Positions 1 to 7,742 of a stretch of 36,678 nucleotides of DNA are shown in pieces. The translations under genes and the position numbers were made by a program. The DNA is taken from positions 1 through 36,678 of the forward strand of contig JBLNCE010000127.1 in the NCBI GenBank assembly GCA_050260415.1, written 5' to 3'. The notes beneath the pieces are model-generated. The model was not told the origin of the DNA and made no database searches. It saw only the letters and a program-made list of their open reading frames with translations. Numbering within the stretch: the stretch's first letter is position 1; each line of letters opens with the position of its first letter. Source of the stretch: JBLNCE01 sp050260415 (GTDB taxonomy: Bacteria; Bacillota; UBA4882; JAAYXC01).

Positions 1-288
1 AGGTGTCAAGGTCCTATGGTCCGGTCTGCATAATCTCAATGTCGGTATGCGTTTCCTTGCAGAGTCTTAGCCACCCAGTTCCCCCCTCCCGGTTTACCAT
101 GACTTACGGGTAATGGTAAGCTAAGCTTAGAGAGGGGGTGGCCGAAGGCCGGGGGTGAGTTAAACGGCCTGAATCCGGGCTTTTATTACCTGAGCAAAAG
201 GGATACCCAACAGGTGATATTCTTCCTCTTGAGGGTTGGTCGAAGACGTGGATTAGTTGACCTTGTCCTCAAAGCGACGATCTGTGTG
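1..288. other. left-edge stretch without a confident gene
   Basis: No complete gene is visible here. Positions 2-70 are open on the plus strand and end in TAG, and could be the last 22 codons of a gene cut by the window edge. The opposite strand is also open over much of the same stretch, so neither reading is secure. The middle holds the palindromic repeat listed separately. The rest, up to the end of the MFS gene, shows no clear promoter or terminator. Confidence 0.3.
74..161. repeat. dispersed palindromic repeat, copy 1 (degenerate)
   Basis: The right half (129-161) reads AGAGAGGGGGTG, then a GC-rich step, then GGTGAGTT. This closely matches the right half of the palindrome at 34851-34910. 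The left half (74-90) is a C-rich partial complement, and a smaller inverted repeat (TTTACCAT / ATGGTAA) sits between the arms. The two copies lie 34 kb apart in unrelated intergenic settings, which suggests a genome-wide family of small non-coding palindromes. Only two copies are visible, so the family is inferred. Confidence 0.5.
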
Positions 289-1566
289 TTAACCATCCAT
301 CCTCACCGGCGGCTCCTTCAGGCTCACGGTCATAGCATCCTCCGCCCTGGCGGTCCTGCGCCAGCGCCCGTACCAGATCGCGAGCATCACGCCCAGCCCC
401 GCCAAGCCCGCGCCCGCGCCGCAGGCAAAGGCCGCGGGGGGGCCGGCCAACTGCGCCAGGGAACCGGCAAAGAGGCTGCCGAGGGGGGTAAAACCTGCCA
501 CGACCAGCGCGTAGACGCTCATCACCCTGCCCCGGTAGCCGTCATCGGCCGTAATCTGCAGGGTCGTATTGACCGACGCGTTGAAACTGGTCATGGAGAG
601 ACCGGTCAAGACAAAGGCCGGCACGGCCAAGGCGAACGATCGCGTCGCCGACACCAGCAACTGCCCCAGGCAGAGTCCGAACCCGGCCAGGATCAACTGA
701 CCGCGCTGGGGCCCCCGGTGGCTCATGACCGCCAGCGCAAACGCCGCGCAGAGGGCACCCAGCCCGAGTGACGACCAGAGATAGCCCAGCGTCCGCGCGT
801 TGCCCGCCAGCGTGAACTTGGCGAAGGCCGGGATAAGGACGCCGAAGTTCATGGTGAAGATGCTCAGAACGGTGAGAAGGATGAGGGCGTCCCGGATGAG
901 GTCCTGGTGGAAGATGTAGCGAAAACCCCGCCCGATCTCCTCCCAGGCGGCGCCGAGGATCGGCCCCTCCCCCCTCTTCCCCGGCGCGATCGGCACCAGC
1001 CCCGCGATAACCGCCAGGAAACTGGCGGCGTTGAGGGCAAAGCAGATCGCCGTGCCGAACTGCGCCAAGGCCAGTCCGGCCAGCGCGGGACCAACGAGCC
1101 GCGCCATATTAAAGATCGCGGAGTTCAGAGCCACGGCGTTCATGACGTCATCCCGGCCCGCGAGCTCGATGACATAAGCCTGACGCGTCGGCATGTCAAA
1201 GCTGTTGACCAGGCCCCAGAAAAATACCAGGACCAGAACATGCTCGTACCGGACGGCGTTCAGCCCGGTCAGGACGGACAGAATTACCGCTTGCAGCATG
1301 AGCAGGGTTTGGGTCAGGAGGATGATGTTGCGTTTCGGATAGCGTTCGGCCACCACGCCCGCAAAGAGGGGCACGAACATCATCGGTACGAACTTGGCCG
1401 CCACGAGCAGGCCGAGCTTGAAGGAGGAGTCGGTCAATTGAAGGACCAGCCAATCCTGGGCCACATTCTGCATCCAGGTGCCGATCAGCGAGACGCACTG
1501 GCCGCTCCAGAAGAGCCGGTAATCGCGGTGGCGCAAGGCAATGAACGGGGAAGGCAATGCGGTCAT
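289..1566 (-). CDS. MFS transporter (EntS-like, MFS_3 family)
   Basis: This 425-residue integral membrane protein is a probable proton-driven exporter of small molecules. The N-terminal FxALRHRDYRLFWSGQ segment followed by GTWMQNVAQDWLV is typical of the EntS/MFS_3 branch, which includes enterobactin exporters and many uncharacterised drug pumps. The loop between helices 2 and 3 carries the GVVAERYPKR motif, and about twelve hydrophobic segments span the protein. A stop codon lies four codons upstream of the ATG, so no longer start is possible. The GGGAG sits directly against the ATG, so the ribosome binding site is poorly spaced. The gene diverges from the envelope operon and shares its upstream region, but nothing shows a link to LPS. 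The substrate cannot be read from the sequence. Confidence 0.85.
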   Translation of the reverse strand: MTALPSPFIALRHRDYRLFWSGQCVSLIGTWMQNVAQDWLVLQLTDSSFKLGLLVAAKFVPMMFVPLFAGVVAERYPKRNIILLTQTLLMLQAVILSVLTGLNAVRYEHVLVLVFFWGLVNSFDMPTRQAYVIELAGRDDVMNAVALNSAIFNMARLVGPALAGLALAQFGTAICFALNAASFLAVIAGLVPIAPGKRGEGPILGAAWEEIGRGFRYIFHQDLIRDALILLTVLSIFTMNFGVLIPAFAKFTLAGNARTLGYLWSSLGLGALCAAFALAVMSHRGPQRGQLILAGFGLCLGQLLVSATRSFALAVPAFVLTGLSMTSFNASVNTTLQITADDGYRGRVMSVYALVVAGFTPLGSLFAGSLAQLAGPPAAFACGAGAGLAGLGVMLAIWYGRWRRTARAEDAMTVSLKEPPVRMDG

Positions 1567-1680
1567 CTCCCGCCGCTAGACTTCGTCGCCGCGTCGGGAA
1601 TTACCTGCAAGGCTTGGTCCCGCCCGCCTATTCGCAACCAAGCCACGAATGATTTACCTGCTAAATGCCGGTTTTTTCTG

Positions 1681-1689
1681 TGCTATAAT
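1681..1689 (+). promoter_or_regulatory. extended -10 promoter of the envelope operon
   Basis: TGCTATAAT fits the extended -10 pattern (TGn + TATAAT) of the vegetative sigma factor. No good -35 is visible 17 bases upstream, which is normal for extended -10 promoters. Transcription would start near 1696, about 17 bases before the ATG of the first gene, whose ribosome binding site (AGGAGAGG) lies between. Confidence 0.6.
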
Positions 1690-1712
1690 CGGGGGGAAGA
1701 GGAGAGGATCCA

Positions 1713-4229
1713 ATGTCGCTTCTCGGTCGGGACGGCTTCACCCGTGACCTGGTGATTCTGATGTTGGTCGGGATCGTATGCGCGTCCCTCTTCTCGCTGG
1801 GTTTGGCGATGACGACGGATAAGTACTTCGCCCGGGCGGTGACGGGGGTGATCGGCGATTACGGCCAATACGACCTGCTCTTTCAGGTCCGGGCCGAGAT
1901 GAGCGATGCCGCCAAACGGCAGTTGTTGCGCATCGTGGCCGACCGCTTCCCCGGTTCGCGCCTGCAGTCCGGCATGACCATCGCCGGCAAGTCCACCATA
2001 TTCTTGAGGCTTGCCAAGCCTTTCCGCACGCGGGAAGTATTTGAGGGCCTCTACTACTACTTTGGCAACCTGCCGGGCAACGCCGGCTTCTCGATCATCG
2101 CCGAGCCGCGCATCGTGTTGTCATCCGTGCCCGGCGGCGCCCAGGACCTCCTCACCAACGATCTTGCCCGGCTGTCCGGCGTGGACTTCGTCTTTCGCGA
2201 CGGCGAAAACCTCAATCTCGTCCTGCGTTCGGCCCGCGCGCTGGAAAGCGTTCGCAACGAGGCCAAACGGATAATCGGCCGTTATCAGCTGCTTGAGATA
2301 CGTTTTCCCGTCAATAATCCCGTCAGCGATCTGGGGAGCTTCGGCCAGCAACTGGAGGCGGCCGTACGCCGTGTGCCCGGCGTCAGTCTCGCCAAGGATG
2401 TCACGCGCGGGGGCATGACCGGCGACAACCAGTATATGGCGGCGGCCCTGAGCGAGTTGCGGCGTTTCATGATATCCTACGCGGCCCGGGTAACCGTGAA
2501 ACCCGTCGGCGGCTCGCGCCTGGCGGCGGGCGACCGTCTGGTGTTACAGGGACGCGCGCCCCGCCTTCCCGTGCCGGGGCAGGGCAAGACCGACCAGTTC
2601 GTGGAGGTCAAGCTCGAGCGCGTCGCGAACGGGGTGGGCGAAGGTTTGATCGTCCAGGGCGACGCCTCATATATCGAGAACGTCTCGGCCTTCAGGCTCC
2701 TGCCGGGAGAAAAGGTGGGCGCGTACGTGGGCACGGTCTCGGTCGTCGATGAAGGTTCCCTTCTCAGCAAAGGCCTTGATGAGGGCGTCAAGCTGCTGCA
2801 GCAGGTGCAGTCGATGGCGGCCGATCCCGCTTGGGAACAGGCCGGCTCACTCCGGAGCTATCAAGGCATCCTGACCCGGATGGGCGAGGTCCAAAAACTT
2901 CTGACCTCGGTCCGGAACGGGCTCGACGTGGCCACGTCCGCGGAGACCAGGGCCCGGCTGCGCGCGGCCGCCGCCCAGATCGACGGCATCTCCGACGATC
3001 TGCGGTATCTGGCCTCCACCACGGCCAGGGTCAAGCTGTTCGAGGATCGAATCAGCCTGGTGCTCGACCGTTTCAGTGCCTTCCAATTCCTTTTGCGGAG
3101 CAAGGCGGCCCAGGATGGTCCGCGCCAAGGGGCGGACGGACTTGGCACCAGGCTGCTCGCCGCGGATCAGGGCTTGACCGCGGTCGGCGAGAGCCTGCGC
3201 CGTAAGGCCCGGCAGCTCGATGATTTCATCAACCGGTTCAACCCGGTGGTGCAGGTGCTCTTGGGCTGGGGCGAACGCGCCCATGTGCTGGCGGAGCAGC
3301 TTGATTACTTCAGCGGCGCCCTGGAACCGGGAAGCAAAGCCCGCCAGGCGCTGGACAGCTTGCTCGGCGCCACGGGTTCGACCCTGGACCGGTTGCGCGG
3401 TTTCGATGCCCTGGGGCTGCTGCAGGACATCTCCAGCGGCTCCGCGCACCTTTCGTCGCTGGGACGATTGGATCTGGACACGATCATCGACCAGATGCGA
3501 TATGTGCGGAACTCCCTGCCGCGGCTGCTCGATGAGGAGATCGGCCGTTCGGTGGGGATGATCGACCGCTATCTGGGCGGCGAGGTCGTTCCGGGCGAAC
3601 GCGTGCAATTGCTCCTAAACGCCGGCGCCGACCTGGCACCGGTCTCCAAGGTCGTTACCAGGGTCTCCGGCCGCGGCGGCACCAACCTTTTGCGTACGCC
3701 GGTCGGCATCATCGAGCCCGATTTCCGGGGGGAGATCTTCCGCGTCCTGGGCGAGGTCAGGACGACCATCACCGCCCTGGTCTTATTGGCGCTTTTCATT
3801 CTGGAATTCCTCCTGGATCAGACCACGATCGTGGCCATGCTGCGCCGTCAGACCGAGACGGTAAGCCGCCGCATGGCGGGGTCGCGGCCGCGTCTCGCGC
3901 GCTATGCCACGATCCTCCTGAACCCGGCCCGTGTTTACGCCGCCGGCTTTGGCGGGACTTGGCTATGGGCTTGTTTCACCCTGACCGGGGCCCGCCTTCC
4001 CCTCTTGGGCGGCATGGGAGCGGCGGTATTGGGCGGTATCCTCGGTCTGTTGCTCGGCTCCTTGGCCGATCGCATCAATCCCATCAACGGCGATGAAGTC
4101 ATGGCCGGGGAATCATTGGGCCTGTCCTTTGCCTTGATCATGAGGGAGATCGTCATCCCGGCCGGGCGGCCGGGCCTCCTGCAGATCTTGAACCGGCGCC
4201 GTCTCCTGATGCGGGGAGGGAGGACCTGA
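1713..4229 (+). CDS. ABC-type membrane protein with giant extracytoplasmic domain (unknown)
   Basis: I do not recognise this 838-residue protein as a named family. One hydrophobic helix lies at about 12-34. A large hydrophilic region follows to about 680. Three hydrophobic segments then come near 685-707, 741-760 and 764-787, with a cytoplasmic tail of about 50 residues. This one-plus-three layout with a large domain after helix 1 is that of type VII ABC permeases (FtsX, MacB, LolC/E). The extracytoplasmic part looks mixed alpha/beta up to about residue 350 and then long amphipathic helices from about 360 to 620. Residues 797-816 fit the spacing of the EAA loop of ABC importers (MAG, three residues, G, nine residues, IVIP), which would dock an ATPase. 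The ATPase gene overlaps its stop codon. Its place ahead of lpxC suggests an envelope lipid or LPS role; this is inference. Confidence 0.65.
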   Translation: MSLLGRDGFTRDLVILMLVGIVCASLFSLGLAMTTDKYFARAVTGVIGDYGQYDLLFQVRAEMSDAAKRQLLRIVADRFPGSRLQSGMTIAGKSTIFLRLAKPFRTREVFEGLYYYFGNLPGNAGFSIIAEPRIVLSSVPGGAQDLLTNDLARLSGVDFVFRDGENLNLVLRSARALESVRNEAKRIIGRYQLLEIRFPVNNPVSDLGSFGQQLEAAVRRVPGVSLAKDVTRGGMTGDNQYMAAALSELRRFMISYAARVTVKPVGGSRLAAGDRLVLQGRAPRLPVPGQGKTDQFVEVKLERVANGVGEGLIVQGDASYIENVSAFRLLPGEKVGAYVGTVSVVDEGSLLSKGLDEGVKLLQQVQSMAADPAWEQAGSLRSYQGILTRMGEVQKLLTSVRNGLDVATSAETRARLRAAAAQIDGISDDLRYLASTTARVKLFEDRISLVLDRFSAFQFLLRSKAAQDGPRQGADGLGTRLLAADQGLTAVGESLRRKARQLDDFINRFNPVVQVLLGWGERAHVLAEQLDYFSGALEPGSKARQALDSLLGATGSTLDRLRGFDALGLLQDISSGSAHLSSLGRLDLDTIIDQMRYVRNSLPRLLDEEIGRSVGMIDRYLGGEVVPGERVQLLLNAGADLAPVSKVVTRVSGRGGTNLLRTPVGIIEPDFRGEIFRVLGEVRTTITALVLLALFILEFLLDQTTIVAMLRRQTETVSRRMAGSRPRLARYATILLNPARVYAAGFGGTWLWACFTLTGARLPLLGGMGAAVLGGILGLLLGSLADRINPINGDEVMAGESLGLSFALIMREIVIPAGRPGLLQILNRRRLLMRGGRT

Positions 4230-4975
4230 TGGTAACCGTGGTGGGGCTCCGCAAATCATACCGGAAGAAGACCGCTCTGAACGGCGTCGATCTGCACGTG
4301 CGCCACGGCGAGACGGTTGTGATCATGGGGCCCAGCGGCTGCGGCAAATCCACGCTGATCCGGTGCCTCAACCGGTTGACGGAGCCCGACGCCGGCCGCA
4401 TTATCCTCGGGGGCGTGGACGTCACCCAACTGCCGGCGGCGGAACTCCTTGCCCTCAGGCGGCGGATCGGTTTCGTCTTTCAGCACTTCAACCTGATCCG
4501 CCGGCTCACCGCCCTGGACAACGTCAGCATGGGCTTGAGACTGCACGGCCTCGGCCGGGCGGAGGCCGAAGACCGCGCCAGACTGGCCCTGTCACGGGTG
4601 GGATTGGCGCATAAGCTGCACGAACTGCCCGGAGAGATGAGCGGCGGCGAGCAGCAGCGCGTGAGCATCGCGCGCGCCCTGGCGCTCGAACCGGAATTGA
4701 TGCTCTGGGATGAGCCGACCGCCTCGCTGGACCCGATCCTCGTCGGCGAAGTGCTGGAGGTAATGGAGAACTTGGTCGCGACGGGACGCACCACCATGAT
4801 CGTGGTCACGCACGAGCTTTCCTTCGCCTGCCGGGCCGCGGACCGGGTCATCCTGCTCGACCACGGGCGCATCGTCGAGGAAGGGGCGCCGCACGCCGTC
4901 TTCAGCCATCCGGTCTCCGAGATCGGACAAAAATACAAAAACCTATTGAAACATCAGCCAGAAATGGTATTATAG
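4229..4975 (+). CDS. ABC transporter ATP-binding protein
   Basis: This 248-residue protein is a cytoplasmic ABC ATPase that should power the membrane protein encoded just upstream. Walker A (GPSGCGKST) is at residues 34-42. A Q-loop (FQHFNLI), the signature MSGGEQQR, Walker B ending in WDEPTASLDP and the switch histidine in VVTHE are all intact. The sequence is closest in feel to polar amino-acid (GlnQ) ATPases, though FtsE/LolD-type ATPases share most of these features. The ATG overlaps the TGA of the upstream gene (TGATG), with GGGAGGACC as ribosome binding site, so the two are translationally coupled. No solute-binding protein or standard permease is next to it, so an amino-acid importer is unlikely. 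Confidence 0.9.
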   Translation: MVTVVGLRKSYRKKTALNGVDLHVRHGETVVIMGPSGCGKSTLIRCLNRLTEPDAGRIILGGVDVTQLPAAELLALRRRIGFVFQHFNLIRRLTALDNVSMGLRLHGLGRAEAEDRARLALSRVGLAHKLHELPGEMSGGEQQRVSIARALALEPELMLWDEPTASLDPILVGEVLEVMENLVATGRTTMIVVTHELSFACRAADRVILLDHGRIVEEGAPHAVFSHPVSEIGQKYKNLLKHQPEMVL

Positions 4976-4981
4976 GTAATG

Positions 4982-5031
4982 ATGCGCGCTATGGAGCGCA
5001 TATTGACGCCATTGCGAGCTTGTTTTATTCA
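4982..5031 (+). promoter_or_regulatory. candidate lpxC promoter with flanking inverted repeat
   Basis: TTGACG at 5003-5008 and TATTCA at 5026-5031 are separated by 17 bases, a good sigma-70/sigma-A layout. An inverted repeat, ATGCGC (4982-4987) and GCGCAT (4996-5001), lies directly upstream of the -35 and could be an operator or the relic of a terminator for the ABC pair. Transcription would begin near 5038, which bears on where LpxC starts. Confidence 0.45.
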
Positions 5032-5037
5032 CAGGTC

Positions 5038-5931
5038 GTGTATGGGGGAATTGCGATCTTCCAGCAAACCATCGCCAGACCGGTCACCTGTCGTGGCCCC
5101 GCGCTTCACCTTGGCCGCGAGATCGAGTTGACGCTATACCCGGGTCCGGTGGACAGCGGTTTGGTCTTTAGGCGGGCCGACCTGCCCGGCCGCCCCGCCG
5201 TCAGGGCTACGGTGGCGAACGTCGTCGACACACGCAGATGCATGACCATCGGTACGGACGGCTGGCGTATCAGTACCATAGAGCACTTGGCCGCGGCCGC
5301 GCATGGAGCCGGGATCGACAACCTCCTGATCGAGGTGGATGGGGGGGAACTGCCAGTCGGTGACGGCAGCGCGCTCTTCTTTATGGACCTGCTCAACCGG
5401 GCCGGACTGGTGGGGCAAGAAAAACCCAGGCGTGTCTGGCAGGTCTCCACCCCGGTATGGGTGGCCGAGAACGACAGTTATCTCATTGTTCTGCCGCCCG
5501 GCCGGCCGTGTCTCTCAATCAGTTACACCTTCTGTGCGGACAAGCGCGCGATTGGCTCTCAGCACCATCAGTTCCACTTGGGCGAGGATGACTTCGCCCG
5601 GGAAATCGCCCCGGCCAGGACCGTCGCTTTCCTCGAGGAGATCGAGGCCTTGCGGCGCGAGGGTTTGGCCCAATCGACCGATACCGACGTCGTCGTGGTC
5701 GTCGGACCGGATGGTTACCTGAATAGCCTGCGTTTGCCGGACGAGATCGTTCGCCACAAGATCCTTGACCTCCTCGGCGACCTGTATCTCTTCGGCCGCT
5801 TGTATGGCCGGATCGTGGCCGTGCGCAGCGGACACCGCCTGAACCATCGGCTCGGCCAGGAACTCTGCCGTTCCGCCTTCTTGACCGCGCCTGCGGCTGT
5901 TGCCGGCGAAGCCGAGGGTCAAAAGTCATAG
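5038..5931 (+). CDS. lpxC: UDP-3-O-acyl-N-acetylglucosamine deacetylase
   Basis: LpxC is the zinc enzyme that commits UDP-3-O-acyl-GlcNAc to lipid A. The sequence shows STIEHL with the catalytic Glu and a zinc His, the VRHKILDLLGD block with the second His and the Asp ligand, and SGHRLNH with the catalytic His. DNLLIEVDGGELPVGDGSA is also typical. The usual GGSLDNAVV stretch is replaced by a divergent QSTDTDVVVVV. Length is normal (about 300 residues). The start is uncertain. TTG at 5020 lies inside the predicted promoter, GTG at 5038 coincides with the predicted transcript start, and homology begins near 5053-5056, just after GGGGGA (5044-5049) but without a standard start codon. It is followed by fabZ, lpxA and lpxI. 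Confidence 0.93.
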   Translation: MYGGIAIFQQTIARPVTCRGPALHLGREIELTLYPGPVDSGLVFRRADLPGRPAVRATVANVVDTRRCMTIGTDGWRISTIEHLAAAAHGAGIDNLLIEVDGGELPVGDGSALFFMDLLNRAGLVGQEKPRRVWQVSTPVWVAENDSYLIVLPPGRPCLSISYTFCADKRAIGSQHHQFHLGEDDFAREIAPARTVAFLEEIEALRREGLAQSTDTDVVVVVGPDGYLNSLRLPDEIVRHKILDLLGDLYLFGRLYGRIVAVRSGHRLNHRLGQELCRSAFLTAPAAVAGEAEGQKS

Positions 5932-5947
5932 GTAAAGGCCCAAATGG

Positions 5948-6005
5948 ACTTTGGCCTTTTGACAATAAGACTTTTGACTTTGTGACTTTTGACGCTTGAC
6001 TTTCT
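5948..6005 (+). repeat. degenerate heptanucleotide repeat between lpxC and fabZ
   Basis: Seven-base units around CTTTTGA / GACTTTT recur about six times between the lpxC stop and the fabZ ribosome binding site (for example GACTTTTGAC, GTGACTTTTGAC, GCTTGACTTT). The stretch is AT-richer than its surroundings and non-coding. It could be a slippage-prone spacer inside the operon. No function can be assigned. Confidence 0.5.
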
Positions 6006-6026
6006 ACTTGTGGGAGGAATCGCCTT

Positions 6027-6455
6027 ATGACCCTGGATATAGCCGCAATCAAGAATATCCTGCCGCATCGTTACCCATTCCTCTTGGTGGATCGGGTCCT
6101 GGAAATGGAGCCGTTGCAAAGGATCGTAGCCATTAAGAACGTTACCACGAACGAGGATTTCTTCAACGGACATTTTCCCCAACGCCCCGTAATGCCGGGC
6201 GTCTTGATCATCGAGAGCATGGCGCAGGCCGCCGGCCTGGTCATGCTGACCGCGGAACAGCACCGGAGCAAGATTCCATATTTCACCGGCATCGACAATG
6301 CCCGTTTCCGCCGGCCGGTGGTGCCCGGCGACCAACTGCGCCTCGAGGTGGATGTGCTGCGTTTCAAGGGCAACGTGGGAGTAGTGCAGAGCCGGGCTCT
6401 GGTGAACGGGGATGTAGCCGCGGAAGCACGGTTGATGTTTGTCTTGGCCGACTGA
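6027..6455 (+). CDS. fabZ: 3-hydroxyacyl-[acyl-carrier-protein] dehydratase
   Basis: FabZ is a cytoplasmic hot-dog-fold dehydratase that turns 3-hydroxyacyl-ACP into trans-2-enoyl-ACP in fatty acid elongation. The catalytic His is H49 in NGHFPQRPVMPG and the catalytic Glu is E63 in IIESMAQ. At 142 residues the protein has the normal length. A clear GGGAGG lies nine bases before the ATG. It competes with LpxA for 3-hydroxyacyl-ACP, so co-transcription with lpxC and lpxA couples membrane phospholipid and lipid A supply, as in many LPS-containing bacteria. Confidence 0.95.
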   Translation: MTLDIAAIKNILPHRYPFLLVDRVLEMEPLQRIVAIKNVTTNEDFFNGHFPQRPVMPGVLIIESMAQAAGLVMLTAEQHRSKIPYFTGIDNARFRRPVVPGDQLRLEVDVLRFKGNVGVVQSRALVNGDVAAEARLMFVLAD

Positions 6456-6482
6456 ACCCAGGTTTCGAGGGTGAAGGCCGCC

Positions 6483-6503
6483 CAGGCAGCTGCCTGCGGT
6501 TTT
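6483..6503 (+). terminator. weak terminator-like palindrome after fabZ
   Basis: CAGGCAGCTGCCTG (6483-6496) is a perfect 14-base palindrome followed by CGG and TTTT. It could act as a weak intrinsic terminator or pause site. The 272-base gap from fabZ to lpxA holds nothing else certain. Its second half is AT-rich (ATAAAAATG, GATATTAAATG near 6657-6679) and may carry a promoter for lpxA. Confidence 0.35.
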
Positions 6504-6727
6504 ACCGCGTAAGCGCTTTCACGCCAGATTCGCAGTTTTTCAAGGTGCTTTCGCAATCGGGTTGAATAAAACCGTAATTCATCGCGCAGACGCGCATTAA
6601 AGCGGGCGGGCGAGCTATTACCAGCTTTTGGGCCGACAGCCCGAGCCAATAAACGGATAAAAATGCCGATATTAAATGCGGGACAATGCAGGGATGACGG
6701 TGCGCGTTTTCAGGAGGTATTGAGCAC

Positions 6728-7534
6728 ATGAAAGTCCTAGAGTCTAAAGTAGTTGTCCTGCGGGACATTCACGAAACCGCGATCGTTCATGAGGGGGCCA
6801 CGCTCGGGCGCGATGTCGTCATCGGTCCATATGCGATCATCGGCGAACATGTGGTCCTCGGCGACGGCTGCCGGGTGGGTCCGCACGTGATCATCGAGGG
6901 ATGGACGACGATCGGGCGGAATAACCGTTTTTATCACGGCGCCACCATCGGCTGCGAGCCCCAGGATCTCAAGTTCCACGGGGAGAAGAGCGACCTCGTC
7001 ATCGGCGATGACAATACCTTCCGCGAGTTCACAACGATCAGCCGCGGTACCGAAGGCGGCGGCGGGGTAACCCGCATCGGCAATCATAATCTATTCATGG
7101 CTTACTGCCATGTGGGCCACGATTGCCAGATCGGCAATCATATCGTCATGTCCAATGCCACCAACCTGGCCGGCCACGTTCAGGTGGAAGACCGGGCCGT
7201 TATCGGAGGCATGTGCGGCGTCCATCAGTTCTCGAAGATCGGAAAGCTGGCCATGGTCGGCTCCAATACGAAGATCGTGAAGGACATACCGCCGTTTGTC
7301 CTGGTCGACGGCAACCCCGCCCGGGTGGCGGGCGTCAATACCGTGGGCCTGCGCCGCAATGGGATTGAGCCCGATGTACGGGACGAAATAAAAAAAGCCT
7401 ACCGTATCCTGTATCGTTCGAACCTAGGGATCTCACAGGCCATTGAGCAGATGGATCAGGAGATGCAGGGCAGCCCGGAGATCGAGCATTTCATCCGGTT
7501 CCTTCGCAACGCGGAGCGTGGTATCTGCCGCTGA
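6728..7534 (+). CDS. lpxA: UDP-N-acetylglucosamine acyltransferase
   Basis: LpxA moves a 3-hydroxyacyl chain from ACP to the 3-OH of UDP-GlcNAc, the first lipid A step. The first 190 residues form a left-handed beta-helix of hexapeptide repeats (pattern IGxxxxI). The catalytic His is in YCHVGHDC, at about H131, matching E. coli H125. The C-terminal region with GLRRNGI and helices is that of LpxA rather than LpxD. Length (268) is normal. AGGAGGT nine bases upstream sets the ATG. No lpxD is seen in the window, so the second acyltransferase must be elsewhere. Confidence 0.96.
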   Translation: MKVLESKVVVLRDIHETAIVHEGATLGRDVVIGPYAIIGEHVVLGDGCRVGPHVIIEGWTTIGRNNRFYHGATIGCEPQDLKFHGEKSDLVIGDDNTFREFTTISRGTEGGGGVTRIGNHNLFMAYCHVGHDCQIGNHIVMSNATNLAGHVQVEDRAVIGGMCGVHQFSKIGKLAMVGSNTKIVKDIPPFVLVDGNPARVAGVNTVGLRRNGIEPDVRDEIKKAYRILYRSNLGISQAIEQMDQEMQGSPEIEHFIRFLRNAERGICR

Positions 7535-7641
7535 GCGCCCTTGGCCAAAGCCGCCGTTCAAGGCGGCCGCATCTCTCTTCCCATCGGCGATCCCCCTTCC
7601 CCACGGATTCTGCCGGCGGTCGCGACCTTACGCAAAGGCAC

Positions 7642-7668
7642 ACCCCGCGCATGGGGCGAGGGGTTTTT
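7642..7668 (+). terminator. candidate intrinsic terminator between lpxA and lpxI
   Basis: ACCCCGC and GCGAGGGGT can pair around GCATGGG with a small bulge and are followed by TTTTT. The 205-base gap between lpxA and lpxI is otherwise without recognisable features, so this may attenuate read-through into lpxI and the lpt genes. Confidence 0.5.
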
Positions 7669-7742
7669 GTTTGTCCGGGCGCATGCTTGGCCGGACCGTT
7701 CTTCCCATTTCCAGGAACTAACCGTGGAGGTACATCGTCTTG

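Noticed and set aside
907..1755. plus-strand open frame of 282 codons
   Set aside because: It is antisense to the MFS gene, is rich in Gln, His and Arg as expected for a shadow frame in GC-rich DNA, and has no domain character.
2847..3608. minus-strand open frame of 253 codons inside the large ABC protein
   Set aside because: Shadow frame; the plus-strand protein is continuous and has ordered helices and membrane segments.
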